Part shown: positions 31,995-38,373 of the stretch, piece after piece
Numbering within the stretch: the first letter of the stretch is position 1
Layout of the letters: every line of letters begins with the position of its first letter
Assembly (NCBI GenBank): GCA_964534945.1
Contig: CAZHSB010000012.1
Span: 1 to 38,373, forward strand
DNA length: 38,373 nucleotides
Reading direction: 5' to 3'
From: CAZHFA01 sp964534945
GTDB taxonomy: Bacteria; Bdellovibrionota_C; UBA2361; CAKMMH01
Notes under the pieces: model-generated
What the model was told of the DNA's origin: nothing
Databases searched by the model: none
What the model saw: only the letters and a program-made list of their open reading frames with translations
Position numbers and translations under genes: made by a program

Positions 31995-33248
31995 ATGAAT
32001 TTGAACGAATTAAAAAAATTAAAAGCAGACGATTTAATGAAACTCGTTGAGGAGTTCGGGATCGAGGGCGCAAATAATATGAGACGCCAAGATTTAATTT
32101 TTAGTATTTTAACAGCAAAAGCAGAGTCAAATGGAAACATTTATGGATCAGGAGTTTTAGAATGTTTACCTGATGGATTTGGCTTTTTAAGAGCCCCAGA
32201 TTATAATTACCTCCCAGGATCAGATGATATATATGTATCCCCTGCTCAAATTAGACGATTTGGATTAAAAACTGGAGATACGATTGAGGGGCAAATAAGA
32301 CCTCCTAGAGAAAAAGAGGGAGAAAGATATTTTGCATTGTTAAAAGTAAATTCTGTAAACGATGATAAAGTAGAAGTTTTAAAGAAAAAGACTTTATTTG
32401 ATAACCTAACTCCAATTTATCCTCAAGAAAAAATTCAGCTTGAAAGTCAAAAAGGCGGATTTTCCCCAAGAATTATAGATCTTTTCTCTCCTATTGGAAA
32501 AGGACAACGTGCATTAATCGTTGCACCTCCAAAAACTGGTAAAACTATTCTTCTTCAAAATATAGCAAACGCTATTACTGAGAATCACCCAGAAATCGTT
32601 TTAATAGTTTTATTAATTGATGAAAGGCCAGAAGAAGTTACTGACATGGAGCGATCTGTAAAAGGCGAAGTCATAAGCTCAACATTTGATGAGCCCGCTC
32701 AACGTCACGTACAAGTTGCAGAGATGGTAATTGAAAAAGCAAAGAGACTTGTAGAACATAAAAAAGATGTTGTTATTCTTTTAGATTCCATTACAAGATT
32801 GGCACGTGCTTATAACTCAGTTGTTCCACCAAGTGGAAAAGTATTGTCAGGTGGTGTTGACTCGAATGCTCTTCAAAAACCAAAAAGATTCTTTGGTGCT
32901 GCAAGAAATATCGAAGAAGGCGGAAGCTTAACAATTATAGGTACAGCATTAATCGATACAGGTTCAAGAATGGACGAAGTAATTTTCGAAGAATTTAAAG
33001 GTACTGGTAATATGGAGCTTGCCCTTGATAGGAAACTTGTTGAAAAACGTGTTTGGCCTGCTATTGATATTAATAAATCAGGAACAAGAAAAGAAGAATT
33101 ATTATTAGACGAAGAAACTCTTCAAAAAATGTGGATCTTAAGGAAAGTCATCAATCCTTTAAGTGTTGTAGAGGCTATGGAGTGGATTGAGGATAAGATG
33201 AAAGGCACGAAGAATAATAAAGAATTCCTAGACATGATGAAAGGCTAA
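31995..33248 (+). CDS. rho: Transcription termination factor Rho
   Basis: A hexameric RNA-dependent helicase that ends transcripts not protected by ribosomes. The 417-residue length is standard with no large insert. The N-terminal helical domain (MNLNELKKLKADDLMKL) is followed by the cold-shock RNA-binding fold (GVLECLPDGFGFLRAPDYNY). The ATPase core has Walker A (PPKTGKTILLQ), LIDERPEEVTDM, Walker B (VVILLDSITRLARAYN) and the Q/R-loop region (PPSGKVLSGGVD). GGAAA lies about 10 bases before the ATG. It is transcribed alone from its own promoter. Confidence 0.98.
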   Translation: MNLNELKKLKADDLMKLVEEFGIEGANNMRRQDLIFSILTAKAESNGNIYGSGVLECLPDGFGFLRAPDYNYLPGSDDIYVSPAQIRRFGLKTGDTIEGQIRPPREKEGERYFALLKVNSVNDDKVEVLKKKTLFDNLTPIYPQEKIQLESQKGGFSPRIIDLFSPIGKGQRALIVAPPKTGKTILLQNIANAITENHPEIVLIVLLIDERPEEVTDMERSVKGEVISSTFDEPAQRHVQVAEMVIEKAKRLVEHKKDVVILLDSITRLARAYNSVVPPSGKVLSGGVDSNALQKPKRFFGAARNIEEGGSLTIIGTALIDTGSRMDEVIFEEFKGTGNMELALDRKLVEKRVWPAIDINKSGTRKEELLLDEETLQKMWILRKVINPLSVVEAMEWIEDKMKGTKNNKEFLDMMKG

Positions 33249-33270
33249 TTTAGGTTGCATTTTCCACAAT

Positions 33271-33337
33271 AATTGAAGAAAACGCAAGGAGTTCGCCTTG
33301 TTTTGCATTACGAGCTTACCTTTTGTTTTCTTCAATT
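33271..33337. repeat. 67-base element with perfect 13-base terminal inverted repeats
   Basis: AATTGAAGAAAAC (33271-33283) and GTTTTCTTCAATT (33325-33337) are perfect inverted copies. Inside, CAAGG (33285-33289) pairs with CCTTG (33296-33300). It lies between the convergent rho and restriction genes. There is no T-run at the end, so a bidirectional terminator, a MITE-like or a REP-like element are all possible. Confidence 0.6.
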
Positions 33338-33381
33338 TCTCATCAAAAATCATTGCCTAAAACTAGATAAAGGAAAGGCAA

Positions 33382-33402
33382 TACTAAATACTAAATACTA
33401 AA
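33382..33402 (+). repeat. Tandem heptamer, three copies
   Basis: TACTAAA is repeated three times. Just before it, ATTGCCT (33352-33358) and AGGCAAT (33376-33382) are inverted copies. These lie between rho and the restriction enzyme gene; significance unknown. Confidence 0.7.
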
Positions 33403-33423
33403 TGAACGAAGAACAAAGATTAT

Positions 33424-36400
33424 TTAAAAAACAAGCATTGGAAGTGAATTTATAATCTTTACCGACTCAATGCTGACTGTAATTATGCTTAAAAGCAAAT
33501 CTAAAACATATCTTGGATTGTTATGCTCTAATGCCCAATCATTTGGATCGTTATTTATTTGGCTTGCCTTATCAACACTAACTTGATAACGCTCTATAAT
33601 CCACTCAATTGCACTTTTTCCATTTACAATATACTCATAAGCGACGTCAGGAATATTAGAGATCGTTATATAATCATTATAAAAAATTGTTGATTTATCT
33701 TCTTTACTCTTAAATTTCATCTTTTTAACTATAAATACATTTTTCTCTGTTCCTGTTACCTTAACTTTTGCATAAGGTTTTTGGCTTTCATAATTTAAAT
33801 GTAAATTAGCTAAACTACGCCCTGCTTTTGAAAAAGCATTAAAATCTTCAAATTTACAAACTAAAGGTATACGTGCCAACATTTTCTTTACGTCACTTGA
33901 AAATTGCGTTCGATAATCTTCACTATGTAACAAGCCGTAAACATAATAAAAGATATCTTCTTTAGTTATCTTGTTCGTTGAATATTTTTCCTTTGCAAGT
34001 TTGAAAATATAATCCGTTACACCATCTTCTTTTATATGTTCATCATCACCACATAAGAAAGTAGCTTGATCTGACGACTCACTTTCTCTATACCAATACA
34101 AAGGAAAGCATTGAGATTTTTCTAACGTATCCAAACTAGGAATAAAATTAGTTGTAAGTGCAGAAAAATCTTTACTAGCCCCAGTTCCAGAAATAATAAT
34201 ACATATGTTTTTAGTATCAGCAGTCGGAAATATTTTAGGCATCTGATAACGACACTCATTTAAATTTGAATCAACATATCCTTGCTGTTTAAAAAATGGT
34301 CTATATAAACTTTCATAAATATGAGTATCATCATATTTAATAATAATTCCACGAGACAAGTCTTTTTTTAACGCTCTGGACCAACTTATCTTCTTTTCAT
34401 CTTTATCGATATAATCTTCTATTTTTTTTATTTTTCCATTAATTTTTGACAATTCTAATCGTTGCTGATTGTAAAATAAAATCATTCTTTTTAAATTTGA
34501 TTCAAGTTTAGACAAAGATGAATTATAACACCAAGGATCTCTACTTGTTACTACGCCACCAGAATAAATACTAAAGACATTATTTTTATTTTTTTTATCT
34601 TTACCTCCTAACGGTATAAAGGTATTAAAAACTTCATTTCTCTGTTTTAACCAATCATTATGCTTATTAGGAATAAGCACATCCATCTTAAAATTAGGAT
34701 TTTTAATTGAAGTAAAGTCTGCAATTTTTGCTAGCTTTTCTTGTTGTGATAAGTAGTCACCAATATCGTGATAATAAATAGTTGCTTTTCCATTTTTATA
34801 TTTTGGATTTTTTACAAGTAAGGTTATTGCAATAGGAGTTCTGCTTCCTGAACCAAAAATTTTACCACCCTCTTTTCTTGATAGCTCACCTGAGGTTCTC
34901 TGATTCCCTCTTAAATTAAAAATATAAATTGAAGAAAATTCTCTTTCTAGACAACATCTGAAACCATCCATGCCTACAGTATCAAGCCACTGTCCATTAG
35001 TAACAAATCCTATAACTCCTCCATTTTTATCCAATCTATCAGTTGCCCAACGAAAAGCTTTAATATAGCTATCATATAAACCCTTATTAAGTGTTGCATT
35101 TGAATATTTTGCATATGAATTTGCAATCTTTGAATTTAATCTAGGATATGATTGATTTTTTGCATTATCATTTTCAGATTTCTGTCCAATTGAATATGGA
35201 GGATTTCCAATAATAACAGTAATTGGAGATTTTTTTTGAACCTTAACTCGTTTTACATTTTTTTCAAAGAATTGTTCCTTTTCAAAATCTCCATCATCTT
35301 CTTCACCAAGCTGAAAAGTATCTGTTAAACAAATGCCATCGAAACTTGTATAATCTCCTTTCTTAGCTTTTACTAAATCATGGAAAGCATTTTCAATGTT
35401 TATACTTGCAATGTAGTAAGCTAAAAGTACTATTTCATTTGCATGAATCTCGTTTGTATATTTTCTCTTTATGTCTTTTTCTTTGATTCTTCCACTTTGA
35501 AGAAGCCTTGTAATAAACGTTCCCGTCCCCGTAAATGGATCTAAAACATGAACATTTTCATCCGAAATATCCCTATTAAATTCTTGCTTTAAAATATCAG
35601 AAACAGAATTTATAATAAAATCTACAACCTCAACAGGTGTATAGACAATCCCTAATTTTTCAACAGTTTTTGGAAGCGCAGTTTTAAAAAACTTATCATA
35701 TAATTCAATTATGATTTTTTGTTTTCCCTCTGCATTATCAATTCCCTCACAACGTTTTCTTACATCTTTATAGAAACTAGCAAGAACTTTATAATCATCA
35801 TTAAGAACATTTTGATCCAATACATTTAAAATTTTCTGCATTGCTAATGATACAGGATTTTTTTGAACAAAAGCATTATTCTCAAATAAAGCTTCAAAAA
35901 CAGGCTTTGTAATTATATGTTGAGCAAGCATTTCGATTGCTTCTTGCTCAGAAATATAAGGATTAATATTTGTATGCAATCCATCTATAAATGAATCAAA
36001 ATCTTTTCGATATTTCTTTTCTTTTATAATTTTGTTAATACTATCAACATGTTTTTCAGCAATACTTGCGATATCCTTTGCCCATTGTTCCCAATATCTT
36101 TTATCTCCAACTTTCTGAACCATTCGAGCATAAAAAGCATTTTTAAATTCGCCATACTTTAAAAAATTAATATTTTCAGAAAGTGGTATATTATCACCTA
36201 AAAAAGGATCTCCTCCTCCGACTCCAGAACATCCTACAATTACATTGCCTCCTTTTTTGTTTAATTCTATTTTATTTACCATTGCATTAAATCTATCATC
36301 ATGTGCACGGAGTGAATTTAAAACAGTCCAAACTACTTTAAATCTATCGTTATTATTAAGAGATTCCTCTGCACCTACATTAGACGGAATAACTACAGGA

Positions 36401-38265
36401 ATAATTATATAACCATATTTTTTATTCGGTGCCTTTCTCATCACACGTCCGACTGACTGAACTACATCAACTTGTGAATTTTTTGCAGATAAAAACATAA
36501 CGGCATCAAGAGATGGAACATCTACACCTTCAGATAAGCAGCGAACATTCGTTAATACTCTACACTCTTTGCCATCTGTAGAAGCAGACCTTAACCACGA
36601 CAATTCTGCAGCTCTTTGTGTTGCCCCCATTCCTCCATCAACATGATGGACATCCATTTTTACAATTTTTTTCTTTTCATTATCTTTCAAAGTTTTATAA
36701 AAAGATTCCTGACAAGCATTGAACTTCACTTTTATTTCTTTTGATTCACTAATTGTACGGCAAAAAGCTACTGCCGTATGCATAACCTTAGGATCAGTTA
36801 GCCAAATAGATTCAGATTCTGTATCTTTAATCATTTGCTTTGAAAGAGCATTAATACAGCCAACTAATTTTGCTGCGTCATCTGCATTTATTTCTTCATT
36901 TGAATCTGCAATTGCTTCTTGTAAAACACCAGATACTTGATTCTCTGAAATTGTCAAAACTAACACTTTGTAATCTGACAATAGATTCTTTTCTACAGCT
37001 TCACCAAAGCCAATACGATAAAATTCTTCTCCATAAATTCTTTCATCATCCATTGAACATAAAATACAATCATTTAATTTTGCTTTCTCTTTTGCATTGT
37101 CGTTGTATAAGCGAGGTGTAGCCGTCATATAAAGACGTTTCTTTGCCTTTATATATTTATTATCATGAACTTTCGTAAAAGCTGATTCTTCTTCGCTTTC
37201 TAAAATAACTCCTGTTGTCCTATGTGCTTCATCACAAATAACTAAATCAAAAATAGCATCATCTCCAAAATTTTTGATAAGTTTTTGTTGCGCCTTTGAA
37301 ATAACATCGATTGATTGATATGTAGAAAAAACAACCACCATACCATCTTTTTTAAAATTTTTTAACTTTTCTTTTATATCGCAAAATTGCTTTTCTATCG
37401 CCTTTACATCTGTCGACGCTGGCAAAGCTAAATTTGTAATAGAATCAACATTACAATCTTCATTCTTAGAAACTTTCTTACTAACACCTGAATCAGAACA
37501 AATACATATGGCATTAATTTCTTCTTTTGCTTCAGCATACCATTCATTTAAAGTTTGCCCTAGAAGTGCTATTGACGGCACCAAAAATAAAATAAATCCT
37601 TTATTATTTGTTTCTTCTTCAGCGATCTTTAGGGAAGTAAAAGTCTTTCCTGTTCCACAAGCCATAATAAGTTTGCCTCTATCAGCAGTCTTAAAATATT
37701 GATGTGCTTTTTGAATTGCTTCTTTTTGATGTTCTCTAGCTTGTTTCTTCTTTACACTTGCACTACTTCCATAAATACCATTATTTAAGATTTCCCAATC
37801 AACAGGAGCAGTTTCTAACTCAAAAAGACTTAATCTTGCAACAGGAGGATCTTGATTATTTATTGTATTTTCAGCTTCACTATTCCATTTATTTGTTGTT
37901 GAAATCCATAATCTTTGAGAAAATTTTAATTTTGCCCCATTATCATCATGAAAAAATTTACTAGATGTCGACAAAAAAGTATCAACAGTTTTTTTATCAA
38001 TATAAGCGTCTTCACTATAACATTTGCATTGAATAGCCCAAAATTCACCTGCATAAGTTTTGGCAACAATATCAATTCCTGTATCCTTTCCACCTAACTC
38101 TTTCTTAAATGGGAATTCATTCCACAACCAAACATCCTTAAGTTCTGAAGTATATCTTGAATCTGTCTTTAAAAATGCTTGCATAAGCCTTTCAAAACGC
38201 TCTCCTTTGTTGCGTTCAGAAAAAGATATTTTTCTATATTCATCTAATACTTTATCTAATCCCAT
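33424..38265 (-). CDS. Single-polypeptide type ISP restriction-modification enzyme
   Basis: A 1613-residue chain combining nuclease, helicase-like ATPase, adenine methyltransferase and target recognition, the LlaGI/LlaBIII architecture. Numbering here counts from the upstream TTG. Mrr-like nuclease: GIDIVAK (Asp69) and QCK (83-85). SF2 ATPase: ACGTGKT (206-212), DEAH (349-352), TATPR (385-389) and QSVGRVMRK (607-615). Methyltransferase: LGIVYTPVEVVDFI, motif I DPFTGTGTF (913-921) and motif IV NPPY (1025-1028). The rest, to the end, should hold target recognition. I chose the ATG at 38263-38265 with GGAGA upstream over the TTG at 38277. It protects the host by methylating its own sites and cutting unmodified foreign DNA after translocation. 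Solo genes like this move readily between strains. Confidence 0.9.
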   Translation of the reverse strand: MGLDKVLDEYRKISFSERNKGERFERLMQAFLKTDSRYTSELKDVWLWNEFPFKKELGGKDTGIDIVAKTYAGEFWAIQCKCYSEDAYIDKKTVDTFLSTSSKFFHDDNGAKLKFSQRLWISTTNKWNSEAENTINNQDPPVARLSLFELETAPVDWEILNNGIYGSSASVKKKQAREHQKEAIQKAHQYFKTADRGKLIMACGTGKTFTSLKIAEEETNNKGFILFLVPSIALLGQTLNEWYAEAKEEINAICICSDSGVSKKVSKNEDCNVDSITNLALPASTDVKAIEKQFCDIKEKLKNFKKDGMVVVFSTYQSIDVISKAQQKLIKNFGDDAIFDLVICDEAHRTTGVILESEEESAFTKVHDNKYIKAKKRLYMTATPRLYNDNAKEKAKLNDCILCSMDDERIYGEEFYRIGFGEAVEKNLLSDYKVLVLTISENQVSGVLQEAIADSNEEINADDAAKLVGCINALSKQMIKDTESESIWLTDPKVMHTAVAFCRTISESKEIKVKFNACQESFYKTLKDNEKKKIVKMDVHHVDGGMGATQRAAELSWLRSASTDGKECRVLTNVRCLSEGVDVPSLDAVMFLSAKNSQVDVVQSVGRVMRKAPNKKYGYIIIPVVIPSNVGAEESLNNNDRFKVVWTVLNSLRAHDDRFNAMVNKIELNKKGGNVIVGCSGVGGGDPFLGDNIPLSENINFLKYGEFKNAFYARMVQKVGDKRYWEQWAKDIASIAEKHVDSINKIIKEKKYRKDFDSFIDGLHTNINPYISEQEAIEMLAQHIITKPVFEALFENNAFVQKNPVSLAMQKILNVLDQNVLNDDYKVLASFYKDVRKRCEGIDNAEGKQKIIIELYDKFFKTALPKTVEKLGIVYTPVEVVDFIINSVSDILKQEFNRDISDENVHVLDPFTGTGTFITRLLQSGRIKEKDIKRKYTNEIHANEIVLLAYYIASINIENAFHDLVKAKKGDYTSFDGICLTDTFQLGEEDDGDFEKEQFFEKNVKRVKVQKKSPITVIIGNPPYSIGQKSENDNAKNQSYPRLNSKIANSYAKYSNATLNKGLYDSYIKAFRWATDRLDKNGGVIGFVTNGQWLDTVGMDGFRCCLEREFSSIYIFNLRGNQRTSGELSRKEGGKIFGSGSRTPIAITLLVKNPKYKNGKATIYYHDIGDYLSQQEKLAKIADFTSIKNPNFKMDVLIPNKHNDWLKQRNEVFNTFIPLGGKDKKNKNNVFSIYSGGVVTSRDPWCYNSSLSKLESNLKRMILFYNQQRLELSKINGKIKKIEDYIDKDEKKISWSRALKKDLSRGIIIKYDDTHIYESLYRPFFKQQGYVDSNLNECRYQMPKIFPTADTKNICIIISGTGASKDFSALTTNFIPSLDTLEKSQCFPLYWYRESESSDQATFLCGDDEHIKEDGVTDYIFKLAKEKYSTNKITKEDIFYYVYGLLHSEDYRTQFSSDVKKMLARIPLVCKFEDFNAFSKAGRSLANLHLNYESQKPYAKVKVTGTEKNVFIVKKMKFKSKEDKSTIFYNDYITISNIPDVAYEYIVNGKSAIEWIIERYQVSVDKASQINNDPNDWALEHNNPRYVLDLLLSIITVSIESVKIINSLPMLVF

Positions 38266-38279
38266 TTTTCTCTCCAATT

Positions 38280-38308
38280 TTAGTATTTTTTTATAAAAAA
38301 ACTGTCAA
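38280..38308 (-). promoter_or_regulatory. Candidate promoter of the restriction enzyme gene
   Basis: On minus, TTGACA (38303-38308), 17 bases, TACTAA (38280-38285). It lies so close to the ATG at 38265 that the transcript would start within or next to the ribosome site, which might hold expression low. Confidence 0.5.
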
Positions 38309-38373
38309 ATATATTAGTAAATAATTTAACATAATTTAAAATTATTAGACATTAGACTTTTTTGGATATTTAT

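Noticed and set aside
33382..33402. CRISPR array
   Set aside because: Only a short tandem heptamer; no spaced identical repeats or cas genes appear anywhere in the window.

Overview
The window reads as one stretch of the chromosome of a strongly AT-rich, Gram-negative, flagellated bacterium. Murein hydrolases with export signals, a CPA2 antiporter, Rho, MurG, a LysM lytic transglycosylase and a Gld-type ABC exporter (permease and auxiliary domain plus a DUF4340 protein) occur together, a mix familiar from deltaproteobacterial-type lineages (Desulfobacterota, Bdellovibrionota, SAR324 and relatives). I cannot fix the taxon without a search. The sequence is a scaffold: a 100-N gap lies at 7758-7857.

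Layout. 11-947 is a frameshifted GT87-type glycosyltransferase. 962-7225 (minus strand) is a late flagellar export and regulation operon: flhB-flhA-flhG-small membrane protein-fliA-histidine kinase, with no flhF. 7226-7891 is a repeat-rich intergenic region holding the gap. 7892-11147 (minus) is a murein hydrolase pair, dacB then mltD. 11148-11671 is a divergent intergenic region with a long inverted repeat. mltG and a KefB-like antiporter follow on plus, then fliS on minus. 15342-20067 is a three-gene ABC exporter operon. 20136-21731 is a phosphate uptake pair (DUF47 regulator and PiT permease). A TetR regulator, a CorC-like CBS protein and a PHP-fold protein that has lost its metal ligands run on plus to 24750.

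24780-29920 (minus) holds translation and cell-wall housekeeping genes: tRNA-Leu, aspS, murG, two tRNA-Thr genes, rpsI, rplM and tRNA-Met. A cluster of GC-rich palindromes and a long imperfect hairpin sit between the two tRNA-Thr genes. 30087-33248 (plus) has a CorA transporter, a stand-alone FliG C-terminal-half protein and rho with a long leader. The right end (minus) is a very large single-chain restriction-modification enzyme of the type ISP architecture.

How the genes work together. FlhA, FlhB and FliS serve flagellar export, FlhG and FliA serve flagellar number and late-gene control, and the mini-FliG may touch the motor. DacB, MltD, MltG and MurG act on peptidoglycan. The points most worth a second look are the mini-FliG, the ligand-less PHP protein, near-cognate start codons behind perfect Shine-Dalgarno sites (flhA and the GT87 gene), loss of the FlhF-activating motif in FlhG together with absence of flhF, a dispersed palindrome family with a paired substitution between its two copies, and two long hairpins in intergenic DNA.
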